DNA of 64,000 nt from Soonwooa sp032078105. Lineage in GTDB: Bacteria; Bacteroidota; Bacteroidia; Flavobacteriales; Weeksellaceae. The notes under the pieces are model-generated. The model was not told the DNA's origin and searched no databases. It worked only from the letters and a program-made list of their open reading frames with translations. The first letter of the stretch is position 1. Every line of letters begins with the position of its first letter. The position numbers and the translations under genes are program-made. This document shows positions 1 through 7,747 of the stretch, piece after piece. Location of the stretch: contig JBJZOS010000011.1 in assembly GCA_046269235.1 (NCBI GenBank), positions 13,019 to 77,018 of the forward strand, written 5' to 3'.

Positions 1-174
1 ATCGCTGGTGAAATCTTCATTAAATAATTCAAAGATAATCGGCCAAAATTTGTTCTGAGGATGTCCATAATACTCTTGTTTTTCCAAAGATTTAACACCT
101 GGGACAGATCCTAAAATCAAGATTTCAGAATCTTCATGAATAACTGGCAGAAACGAGGAAATACGATTTGACAT
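1..174 (-). CDS. Uracil/hypoxanthine-DNA glycosylase family protein (5' part only)
   Basis: The first 58 codons of a minus-strand gene that runs off the left edge. The start ATG (172-174) abuts the stop codon of the dacB gene next to it (175-177), so the two are probably co-transcribed. The visible peptide starts MSNRISSFLPVIHEDSEILI and contains ILGSVPGVKSLEKQEYYGHP, then NKFW. The G-S-x-P-G-x-x-S-L...Q-x-Y-Y-G-H-P-x-N-x-F-W pattern is known from the DNA-deoxyinosine glycosylase branch of the uracil-DNA glycosylase superfamily, which removes deaminated bases (hypoxanthine or uracil) from DNA. Substrate choice cannot be decided from this fragment. Confidence 0.75.
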   Translation of the reverse strand, partial: MSNRISSFLPVIHEDSEILILGSVPGVKSLEKQEYYGHPQNKFWPIIFELFNEDFTSD

Positions 175-1548
175 TTACTTCAAATTATCCAAAACATTGA
201 ACAAAGCTTGGCTGATATCGCCCGATTGATAGTTGTTGAGAATAATCGCGTAGACATATTTTTTGCCAGCTTTCGAAGTGTGATAGCCTGCAAAAGATTT
301 GGTATCGCGGATAGTTCCACTTTTCATTTTCATGGCGTTCTGTGTTGGAAAGCCCTCAAAATAAGCAGAAAACCATGGCTGTTTTTGCGCATACAATAAA
401 GCTTGGACTTCCGCTTTTGCCGATACATAATTCTGTGGCGACAAGCCACTTCCATCCGCAAAATTTATCATGGAAGCATTGATACCTTTTGACTTCCAAA
501 AATCTTTTAAAAACTGAACACCGACTTTATACGATGAATTTCCTTTCTTCTCTTTTGCCATTGTTTTCAAAAAAGTCTCGCCGTAGAAGTTGATACTTTT
601 TCTTAAAAACCAATAGACCATTTTGTCCAAAGTCGGTGACTGGTATTCGAAAAATTTATTTTTAACGGGATAAGAGTTCATATTTTTACCAGAAAGTTGG
701 TTTCCGTAGTAGGTTTCTACCTTTCCAGAAACGCTAATGTTTTTAGAATTTAAAAATGATTTTAATTCTGCTCCTAATTGCAAAGGTGGATTGGGAACCG
801 AACCAGAAACCGTCATCGCCTTCCCTGCTGGCAAGCTTCCGTTAATTAAAGCAACATCCGAATGTGGTGCTGTAAAAATTAAACTTTGATCTGAAGAACC
901 CGCAGCTTTTAGCTCATTAATCCATTTTACATTTTCCAAATTATAAGAAAAATTCTTAAACTGCGTGCCATTGGTATTGATGTCAAACTGATTTTCGCGC
1001 CAGTTGATTCCCCAAGTTCCGGCGCCATAGTAATTCCCGATATCGTCCCACGGCCAACCACCTGGCACCGACTGAAAATCGAAATAAGAGTCATCAATAA
1101 TGATGTTTCCAGTAATGGATTTGATATTTTTTTGCTGTAAAGCTTGTAAAAGTTTTTCTTTAAATTTTTCAGGTTTGTAGTCATCATAGCGCCAACTTCC
1201 AAGCGTTGGATCGCCATTAGAACTTATCCAAAGATCGCCTTCCAAAACGCCATTTTTAATCTGTCCAGAGTAACTTGCTGTTGTGGTATATCGATAATCT
1301 TTTCCCAAAGTTTCTAAAGCTGCTGCTGCCGTAAAAATCTTTTGCGTACTTGCCGTCGAAAGACCTTTGTTTGGTTGATATTCGTACACCAAATTCCCAT
1401 TATCATCAGCAACATAGAACGATAAATTTGCAGAATATGCTCCAGAAGAATTAAGGAGCTTCTGCGTCGATCTATCCAATTGGTCTGCAATATTTTGTGC
1501 GACAAACAATTGCGAACTTAACAATAAGCTAAAGAAAATCCTTTTCAT
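175..1548 (-). CDS. dacB: D-alanyl-D-alanine carboxypeptidase/endopeptidase (PBP4 type, peptidase S13)
   Basis: 457-residue class C penicillin-binding protein that trims or cleaves peptidoglycan cross-links in the periplasm. An N-terminal signal peptide (MKRIFFSLLLSSQLFVAQ) is followed by the acyl-serine motif S67-T-Q-K70, the second motif in SGLSPQN, and the K409-S-G-T box (KTG equivalent). The long insert between the first and second motifs is typical of PBP4 and explains the length, which is normal for the family. The stop codon touches the ATG of the downstream glycosylase. No stem-loop was seen between them, which supports a two-gene unit. All active-site motifs look intact. Confidence 0.93.
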   Translation of the reverse strand: MKRIFFSLLLSSQLFVAQNIADQLDRSTQKLLNSSGAYSANLSFYVADDNGNLVYEYQPNKGLSTASTQKIFTAAAALETLGKDYRYTTTASYSGQIKNGVLEGDLWISSNGDPTLGSWRYDDYKPEKFKEKLLQALQQKNIKSITGNIIIDDSYFDFQSVPGGWPWDDIGNYYGAGTWGINWRENQFDINTNGTQFKNFSYNLENVKWINELKAAGSSDQSLIFTAPHSDVALINGSLPAGKAMTVSGSVPNPPLQLGAELKSFLNSKNISVSGKVETYYGNQLSGKNMNSYPVKNKFFEYQSPTLDKMVYWFLRKSINFYGETFLKTMAKEKKGNSSYKVGVQFLKDFWKSKGINASMINFADGSGLSPQNYVSAKAEVQALLYAQKQPWFSAYFEGFPTQNAMKMKSGTIRDTKSFAGYHTSKAGKKYVYAIILNNYQSGDISQALFNVLDNLK

Positions 1549-1648
1549 TATAAAACTTTATAAAGTCAAATATAAGGAATCATCTATAGAACTAGAATTC
1601 TAGAAACAATTTATTATATGCTGTTTTTCGAAACGCTTTGTTTTTAAC

Positions 1649-1682
1649 AAAAAAAAACTCTCCAAATAATCTTTGGAGAGTT
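1649..1682 (-). terminator. Rho-independent terminator of the T9SS adhesin-like gene
   Basis: An 11-bp perfect stem (1656-1666 with 1672-1682) and a 5-nt loop, followed on the minus strand by a run of T (1649-1655). It lies just past the stop codon at 1700. Confidence 0.9.
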
Positions 1683-1699
1683 AGTTATTTTAAAACTAA

Positions 1700-2518
1700 T
1701 TAGTTTTTGATAAATTTGTGAGCAGTTGTCCCCGCATCAGTTGTTACTTTCAATACGTAAGCACCTTTTGTAAGACCTTGTACATCAAGCTTACCTTGCT
1801 CAACTGTAGTGTTGTCTACTTTTCTTCCTAACATATCGTATACTTCAACAGCAGAAATTTTTCCAGCTGTAGAGATATTTAACACATCTGTTGTTGGATT
1901 AGGATAAATTGAAACTTTAGTTTTAGAAACTTCGCCAACTGCAAGAGTAGTCGCTTTAACCGTTACATCATCGATAGAAATAAAATCCATATCGGTTACA
2001 TCATGATGTCTGAAAGCAATATAAATCTGTGGTTGACCTATGAAAGCTGAAATATCCAATGTTTGATTAACCGGTGTACCAGCATTTGTCCCCTGTCCTA
2101 AAGTTTGTGTTTGTTGCACTGGAGAAGCTAATAAAGCTGCTTGATCTGGAGAAGTTGCAACATACACACTATATTTTTCCTGATCCCAATCTGCTGCTGC
2201 AACTTGTGTAATCCATGTTAAAGTTAATGCACCACCAGCGCCATTAATATCAATCGCAGGAGATATTACCCAGTTATCAGGTGTTAAAGCAGTTTGTTGC
2301 CAAGATCTAGAGATTAAAGAAATTGGAGTTACAGCAGTACCTGCTTGATTTTGGATTTTGAATATGTCTCCCCAATTCTTACCATCACCATCGTCATCAT
2401 AAGTTATCCAGTCAGAAATGTCTTCATCATTGAAGTCATCTTTCCAAACTTGAACTTGAGCACTCATCGAGTTAAAAGCCAATGCTAAAGCACCAGCAAA
2501 AAGTAATTTTTTAATCAT
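1700..2518 (-). CDS. Secreted choice-of-anchor J (cleaved adhesin-like) protein with T9SS type A sorting domain
   Basis: 272 residues. A signal peptide (MIKKLLFAGALALAFNSMSA) leads into a jelly-roll 'cleaved adhesin/choice-of-anchor J' domain of about residues 22-190 (W..DF...W...D.DGDG.NW near the start; FRHHDVTDMDFISIDDV near the end). A C-terminal T9SS type A sorting domain follows (KVSIYPNPTTDVLNI, VYDMLGRKV, GAYVLKVTTDAG...HKFIKN). It should cross the outer membrane by type IX secretion and be released or anchored at the surface. No catalytic motif is visible; adhesion or binding is inferred from the domain only. It is a clear paralog of the broken gene at 11648-12454. It stands alone, with its own terminator. 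Confidence 0.85.
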   Translation of the reverse strand: MIKKLLFAGALALAFNSMSAQVQVWKDDFNDEDISDWITYDDDGDGKNWGDIFKIQNQAGTAVTPISLISRSWQQTALTPDNWVISPAIDINGAGGALTLTWITQVAAADWDQEKYSVYVATSPDQAALLASPVQQTQTLGQGTNAGTPVNQTLDISAFIGQPQIYIAFRHHDVTDMDFISIDDVTVKATTLAVGEVSKTKVSIYPNPTTDVLNISTAGKISAVEVYDMLGRKVDNTTVEQGKLDVQGLTKGAYVLKVTTDAGTTAHKFIKN

Positions 2519-2679
2519 ATTTTTTTAATTTAGCTAATTAATTCGACGCGAAAATAGATAATATATTTTTAATTTAAAAACCAATTTTCAGATTCTTTAA
2601 AAATTTCGCAAATTTCCATGTTTAGAGGGCTTGTAATAAAGTATCAGGCTTTTAATTTTTTCTTTCATTAAATATTGAA

Positions 2680-2687
2680 TAAATTTG
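2680..2687 (+). promoter_or_regulatory. Candidate Bacteroidota -7 element upstream of pruA
   Basis: TAAATTTG matches the TAnnTTTG -7 consensus, 37 bp before the pruA ATG. No clear TTTG -33 partner lies at 17-20 bp upstream, so this is a partial match only. Confidence 0.4.
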
Positions 2688-2724
2688 TAGAACTTAAATT
2701 TCAAATATTAAAAATACATAACAT

Positions 2725-4350
2725 ATGTCTAAAGCAATTTCGCAAGTCCCTATCGCAATTAACGAACCTGTAAACTCTTACGAGCCAGGATCTTCAGAAG
2801 TAAAAAGCTTAATCGCCACTTACAAAAAAATGTGGGCAGAAAAGATCGAAATACCAATGGTTATCAATGGTAAAGATGTTAAAACTAACAACCATGTTAG
2901 ATTGCAATCACCACAAGATCACCAACATGATTTTGGATTCTATCACCAAGGGGATATGTCGCACGTTGACCAAGCAATAGAAACTGCTTTAGCGGCTAAA
3001 AACAAATGGAATGCTCTAGGCTGGGAACAACGTGTTTCTATCTTCTTAAAAGCAGCTGACCTTATTGCTGGTCCTTATAGAGACGTCATCAACGCAGCAA
3101 CGATGATTGGTCAGTCAAAAAATGTACATCAAGCGGAAATTGACGCAGCTTGTGAGTTTATCGACTTCCTGAGATTCAATGCAGAGTTTATGACCGAGAT
3201 GTATGCTGAGCAACCTATCTCTGATAACGGCGTTTGGAATCGTGTAGAGTACAGACCATTAGAAGGTTTTTGTTTCGCGGTAACACCTTTCAACTTTACT
3301 GCAATTTCTGGTAACTTGCCTGCTTGTATGGCTATGATGGGTAATGTTGTAGTATGGAAACCCTCTGACAAGCAGATATATTCTGCAAAAGTAATTATGG
3401 ACGTCCTAAAAGAAGCTGGTCTTCCTGACGGCGTTATCAATATGATCTTCACTGACGGTAAAGAAACTGCGGAGAAAGTAATGGCTCACAAAGATTTTGC
3501 AGGCTTACATTTTACAGGTTCTACAAAGGTCTTCCAAGGTATGTGGAAGATGATTGGCGATAACATCCATAATTACAGAACATATCCTAGAATTGTTGGA
3601 GAAACTGGTGGTAAAGATTTTGTAATTGCGCATCCTTCTGCCAATGTTGAAGCTGTAGCAACAGCTTTGGTAAGAGGCGCTTTCGAATATCAAGGTCAAA
3701 AATGTTCTGCCGCATCTAGAGCTTATATCCCGCAATCACTTTGGAAGGATATTAAAAAAGTAATGGAAAACCAAATGTCAACAATTAAAGTTGGTTCTCC
3801 TGAAGATCCTTCTAATTTTGTAAATGCGGTAATTGATAAAAACTCTTTCGAAAAATGTAAAGGTTATATCGACAGAGCCAATGCATCTAGCGAAGCCAAT
3901 GTTGTTATCGGTGGTACATATGACGATGCTAAAGGTTGGTTCGTACATCCAACGGTTATTGAAACAACCAATCCTCAATACGAAAGTATGGTTGAAGAAA
4001 TCTTTGGCCCTATCCTATCAATCTACGTTTACCAAGATGCAGATTGGGCAGAGACATTGAAGTTGGTAGATTCTTCGTCTCCATATTCTTTAACCGGATC
4101 TGTATTTTCGCAGTGTAGATATGCAATTGACGAAGCTTATAAAGCACTAGAAAATGCTTCTGGTAACTTCTACATCAACGACAAGCCAACTGGTGCTGTT
4201 GTTGGACAACAACCTTTCGGTGGTGGTAGAGCATCAGGCACTAATGACAAGGCAGGTTCTAAAATGAATCTTCTACGTTGGGTATCTGTACGCAGTATTA
4301 AAGAAACTTTTGTTTCTCCAAAAGACTATAAATATCCATATTTAGGATAA
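2725..4350 (+). CDS. pruA: L-glutamate gamma-semialdehyde dehydrogenase (1-pyrroline-5-carboxylate dehydrogenase)
   Basis: 541-residue cytosolic aldehyde dehydrogenase that performs the second step of proline catabolism: NAD-dependent oxidation of glutamate semialdehyde (from pyrroline-5-carboxylate) to glutamate. Visible motifs are the cofactor-side VTPFNFTAISGNLPA, the general-base Glu293 in VGETGGKDFV, the nucleophile Cys327 in GQKCSA, and PTGAVVGQQPFGGGRASGTN near the C terminus, all typical of the monofunctional PruA group rather than bifunctional PutA. No proline dehydrogenase (putA/prodh) gene lies beside it. It is a single-gene unit ended by a strong hairpin. Confidence 0.95.
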   Translation: MSKAISQVPIAINEPVNSYEPGSSEVKSLIATYKKMWAEKIEIPMVINGKDVKTNNHVRLQSPQDHQHDFGFYHQGDMSHVDQAIETALAAKNKWNALGWEQRVSIFLKAADLIAGPYRDVINAATMIGQSKNVHQAEIDAACEFIDFLRFNAEFMTEMYAEQPISDNGVWNRVEYRPLEGFCFAVTPFNFTAISGNLPACMAMMGNVVVWKPSDKQIYSAKVIMDVLKEAGLPDGVINMIFTDGKETAEKVMAHKDFAGLHFTGSTKVFQGMWKMIGDNIHNYRTYPRIVGETGGKDFVIAHPSANVEAVATALVRGAFEYQGQKCSAASRAYIPQSLWKDIKKVMENQMSTIKVGSPEDPSNFVNAVIDKNSFEKCKGYIDRANASSEANVVIGGTYDDAKGWFVHPTVIETTNPQYESMVEEIFGPILSIYVYQDADWAETLKLVDSSSPYSLTGSVFSQCRYAIDEAYKALENASGNFYINDKPTGAVVGQQPFGGGRASGTNDKAGSKMNLLRWVSVRSIKETFVSPKDYKYPYLG

Positions 4351-4376
4351 TTCAGATAATCGTATAAAAAAAGCGG

Positions 4377-4406
4377 CGGCGGGCTCAAAGAGCCCGCCGA
4401 TTTTAT
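4377..4406 (+). terminator. Strong GC-rich terminator, probably bidirectional
   Basis: A 10-bp perfect stem (4377-4386 with 4390-4399), AAA loop and T-rich tail. An A-run on the other side (4366-4372) gives T's for the convergent lipoprotein gene ending at 4428. Confidence 0.9.
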
Positions 4407-4427
4407 TTAAAACAAACCTCCTTAGTA

Positions 4428-5114
4428 TCATCTATGCTGTATAGATCGAACAGATTTTCCATTATCATAATCATCAATATTAACGTTCCAAAATTTTGCT
4501 ACGGCCGCATCGATAGCCTGCTGTGTCGGTTTATCATTTTGTTCGGTATTATTATAATTGTCATAAGCCCAAACAACAGCATTATCCGCTTCAACACGTT
4601 TTGGCAAAGCGTTCAAAATAGCATTGTTGGCAGATTGTTTTATTTTATTAATGCTATAATCTATATAAGTTAGTTTTGTATTTTTAGAAATGTCCAAACT
4701 TGTTAATTCATTTTTATACAAGTCAAGATTATCAAGTTCTATTGCATTTTTCACATCAATACTAGCTATTTTCATATTATTAGCCTCAAATTTCGTAATG
4801 CTGTTAGCATTGGGCGCGTAGATTTTAATTTCTTTTCCTTTTACTTTGGAAAAAATTTTAATCTCATTACTATTTGACGGTTTTTCATATTTAATCTTTT
4901 TACCATCTCCAAAATCAACCTCAACATAATCTTTTGAGTTGATGTCAAAATCTATAATTTCTTCATTAGCTAAATTGCTTACAAAACTAATTTTTGCAAG
5001 ACTAGAATCATTTGGATTAAAAGGATTATCATCGTCATCATCGCGACAAGACATCATGCTAACTCCCACCACAAACAAGAATAGCAGATAAATAATTCTG
5101 TTACTTTTTTTCAT
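4428..5114 (-). CDS. Probable surface-exposed lipoprotein with leucine-rich-repeat-like segment
   Basis: 228 residues, function unknown. The signal peptide ends in the lipobox VSMMSC, and the mature N terminus is C-R-D-D-D-D-D-N. Acidic residues right after the lipid-bearing cysteine are the known lipoprotein export signal (LES) of Bacteroidota, so display on the outer face of the outer membrane is likely. Residues of about 100-165 contain short L-x-x-L-x-x-N-type repeats (IELDNLDLYKNELTSLDISK) resembling one or two leucine-rich repeats, as in bacterial LRR surface proteins. It is separated from prfC by an AT-rich gap with nothing else recognised, and is transcribed alone. Confidence 0.7.
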   Translation of the reverse strand: MKKSNRIIYLLFLFVVGVSMMSCRDDDDDNPFNPNDSSLAKISFVSNLANEEIIDFDINSKDYVEVDFGDGKKIKYEKPSNSNEIKIFSKVKGKEIKIYAPNANSITKFEANNMKIASIDVKNAIELDNLDLYKNELTSLDISKNTKLTYIDYSINKIKQSANNAILNALPKRVEADNAVVWAYDNYNNTEQNDKPTQQAIDAAVAKFWNVNIDDYDNGKSVRSIQHR

Positions 5115-5296
5115 TACTTTTTTATTTTTATTTACTGAATGATAACAAAATCACGTGGTGTATTATTATTTATTTTGTTCTATTTTATAATAATTTAAAA
5201 ACTTTTATGAATTTTTAACAACAAAAACCATTAGTCCTTTTAATATAATTTTTGACTTTAAAACAATATTTTTTTGATAAATTCTTTTCTAAATCA

Positions 5297-5327
5297 TAAA
5301 AAAGCCAACTTGTTTCCAAATTGGCTT
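5297..5327 (-). terminator. Terminator downstream of prfC
   Basis: A 7-bp stem (5302-5308 with 5321-5327), followed on the minus strand by T's (A-run 5297-5303 on the plus strand), 25 bp after the prfC stop. Confidence 0.8.
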
Positions 5328-5351
5328 GATATAATTTATCTGAAATAAAAT

Positions 5352-6947
5352 TTAATATTGATTTCTAAACTCACTTATGAAGTGCAATTTAATGTTCGGG
5401 AATTTCTCCTGCGTCATGTGGATCGTAAATGAAGAATCTGCTAAAAAGACTAATTGATTGTATTTATCTCTCGCTAAAAAACGTTGTTTAAGTCTCGCAA
5501 ACTCACGGAATTCCTCAGACTTTTCATCCGCCTCAACCCAACAAGCCTTGTGGATTGACAATGGCTCATAAGAACATTTTGCACCATATTCGTGCTCTAG
5601 ACGATATTGTATAACTTCAAACTGAAGCGCCCCAACTGTTCCGATAATCTTACGACCATTCATTTCCATGATGAATAACTGCGCAACCCCTTCGTCCATC
5701 AATTGATCAACACCTTTTGACAATTGTTTTGCCTTAAGAGGATCATCGTTATTAATGAAACGGAAATGCTCCGGAGAGAAACTCGGAATTCCTTTGAAAT
5801 TTAGCTTTTCGCCAGCTGTCAAAGTATCACCAATTCTAAAATTCCCAGTATCATGAAGACCAACAATATCACCTGGGAAACTCTCTTCAACAATTTCCTT
5901 TTTGTCAGCGAAGAAGGCATTAGGCGACGAGAATTTCATTTTTTTACCATCTCTTACCAAAAGATAATTTTCATTTCTCTTAAAAGTTCCTGACACAATT
6001 TTCACGAAGGCTAAACGATCACGGTGTTTTGGATCCATATTCGCGTGGATTTTGAACACAAAACCTGTAAAGTTTTTTTCCTCTGGCTTTACAATTCTAA
6101 GATCTGACTCTTTTGGTTGTGGCATGGGTGCAATCTCGATAAAAGCATCCAAAAGCTCACGAACACCAAAATTATTTAATGCCGATCCAAAGAAAACCGG
6201 TTGTTGATTGCCTTTAACATAAGCCTCTCTATCAAATTCTGGATAGACAGATTCAATCAATTCCAATTCTTCACGAAGTTGAGCAGCGGCTTTTTCGCCA
6301 ATCATTTCGTCGATTTTGGGATCGTTGATGTCATCAAACTTTACAGAATCTCCAACTTTTTGTTTTTTCTCTTCTAAGAATAACTGAATGTTCTTTTCCC
6401 AAATGTTATAAATCCCTTGGAAGTCGCTTCCCATACCGATTGGCAAAGAAAGCGGCACAACGCTAAGACCTAATTTTTGTTCAACTTCATCCAAAAGATC
6501 GAAGGCGTCTTTCCCTTCTCTATCCAACTTGTTGATGAAAACCAACATTGGAATATTTCTCATTTGACAAACCTGAACCAACTTTTCTGTTTGCTCCTCA
6601 ACCCCTTTTGCAACGTCGACAACCACAATCACCGAGTCAACCGCGGTTAAGGTTCGGTAAGTATCTTCTGCGAAGTCTTTGTGACCCGGCGTATCGAGAA
6701 TATTGATTTTATGATTTTTATATTCGAAAGCCAACACCGATGTCGCTACAGAAATCCCTCTTTGACGTTCGATTTCCATAAAGTCGGAGGTTGCCCCTTT
6801 TTTTATCTTGTTAGACTTTACTGCACCTGCCTCTTGGATGGCTCCTCCGAAAAGTAGTAACTTCTCCGTCAAAGTCGTTTTACCAGCATCGGGATGCGCG
6901 ATAATACCAAAGGTTTTTCTTTTGCTAATTTCTTTTTCTAAAGACAT
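5352..6947 (-). CDS. prfC: Peptide chain release factor 3 (RF-3)
   Basis: 531-residue translational GTPase that recycles RF1/RF2 from the ribosome after peptide release. The GTPase motifs are intact: G1 AHPDAGKTT (about residues 17-25), G2/switch region RQRGISVATS, G3 DTPGHKDF and G4 NKLDRE. The EF-G-like domains II and III follow, with RF3-typical blocks such as VGALQFEVIQYRLEHEYG. Length matches the family. Start ATG at 6947, with no competing upstream start. It is a single-gene unit divergent from mtgA. Confidence 0.97.
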   Translation of the reverse strand: MSLEKEISKRKTFGIIAHPDAGKTTLTEKLLLFGGAIQEAGAVKSNKIKKGATSDFMEIERQRGISVATSVLAFEYKNHKINILDTPGHKDFAEDTYRTLTAVDSVIVVVDVAKGVEEQTEKLVQVCQMRNIPMLVFINKLDREGKDAFDLLDEVEQKLGLSVVPLSLPIGMGSDFQGIYNIWEKNIQLFLEEKKQKVGDSVKFDDINDPKIDEMIGEKAAAQLREELELIESVYPEFDREAYVKGNQQPVFFGSALNNFGVRELLDAFIEIAPMPQPKESDLRIVKPEEKNFTGFVFKIHANMDPKHRDRLAFVKIVSGTFKRNENYLLVRDGKKMKFSSPNAFFADKKEIVEESFPGDIVGLHDTGNFRIGDTLTAGEKLNFKGIPSFSPEHFRFINNDDPLKAKQLSKGVDQLMDEGVAQLFIMEMNGRKIIGTVGALQFEVIQYRLEHEYGAKCSYEPLSIHKACWVEADEKSEEFREFARLKQRFLARDKYNQLVFLADSSFTIHMTQEKFPNIKLHFISEFRNQY

Positions 6948-7032
6948 AATAAAATTTCAGATTGCAAAAATCGTTATTTTTATTCAAAAACTAAAATCAG
7001 AATTAATATGAATTTTTCTTGATACTTTATCA

Positions 7033-7063
7033 TTTGAAAATTATTAAAATCTAAGTACTTTTG
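7033..7063 (+). promoter_or_regulatory. Bacteroidota sigma-ABfr-type promoter of mtgA
   Basis: TTTG (7033-7036), a 19-bp spacer and TACTTTTG (7056-7063), an exact match to the TTTG-N19-TAnnTTTG consensus. The predicted start of transcription is about 10-13 bp before the mtgA ATG at 7083. Confidence 0.75.
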
Positions 7064-7082
7064 CCCATGAAAACAGTATCTA

Positions 7083-7730
7083 ATGTTTAAATTTTTAAAG
7101 AAATTAATTTTAGTAATAATCCTCGCTAACATTCTATTCATAGCACTTGGCATATTTTTTAACCCGCCAATAACTTGGACACAATTGGGCGGTCTTATTA
7201 AATACGGAAAGCTAGAGCGCGATTATATTTCTTATGATGATATGGGAAATAATGTAAAAAAAGCAGTGATAGCGTCGGAAGATCAATTATTTTTTACGCA
7301 TAATGGCTTCGATACAAAAGCCATAGAAAAGGCTATAAAGCACAACGAAAAGAAGGGCGAAATCCGTCGCGGCGGTAGTACGATTTCTCAACAGACTGCC
7401 AAAAATGTGTTTTTGTGGCAAGGTAGAAGTTGGTTCCGAAAAGGATTAGAAGTTGTTTATACATTTATTATTGAAAAAATTTGGGGTAAAGATGTCATTT
7501 TAGAACGTTACCTCAACTCCATCGAGATGGGGCAAGGGGTTTTTGGTGTCGAAGCCGCATCTAATTATTACTTTGGTAAAAGCGCTAAAGATTTGACAAA
7601 AAGCGAAGCCGCTTGGATCGCTGTTGTGCTGCCTAATCCTAAAAAATACGATCCAAAAAATCCTACACCTTATTTGCGCAAAAAGCACAATTGGGTCATG
7701 CGCCAGATGAATAACATTGTTCTGAAATAA
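7083..7730 (+). CDS. mtgA: Monofunctional biosynthetic peptidoglycan transglycosylase
   Basis: 215-residue GT51 glycosyltransferase that polymerises lipid II into glycan strands at the outer face of the inner membrane. One N-terminal membrane anchor (residues about 8-26) precedes the GT51 domain: the catalytic Glu66 in ASEDQLFFTHNGFD, RRGGSTISQQTAKNVFL, EKIWGKDVILERYLNSIEMG and the end block AAWIAVVLPNPKKYDP. There is no transpeptidase domain, hence monofunctional. The start at 7083 fits the promoter just upstream; the ATG at 7067 gives only a 7-codon reading frame. The next gene follows after 17 bp and is probably co-transcribed. Confidence 0.93.
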   Translation: MFKFLKKLILVIILANILFIALGIFFNPPITWTQLGGLIKYGKLERDYISYDDMGNNVKKAVIASEDQLFFTHNGFDTKAIEKAIKHNEKKGEIRRGGSTISQQTAKNVFLWQGRSWFRKGLEVVYTFIIEKIWGKDVILERYLNSIEMGQGVFGVEAASNYYFGKSAKDLTKSEAAWIAVVLPNPKKYDPKNPTPYLRKKHNWVMRQMNNIVLK

Positions 7731-7747
7731 TTATCTTTGCAAGACTT

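Noticed and set aside
7067..7090. ATG upstream of mtgA as start
   Set aside because: It yields seven codons and a stop, and is out of frame with mtgA.
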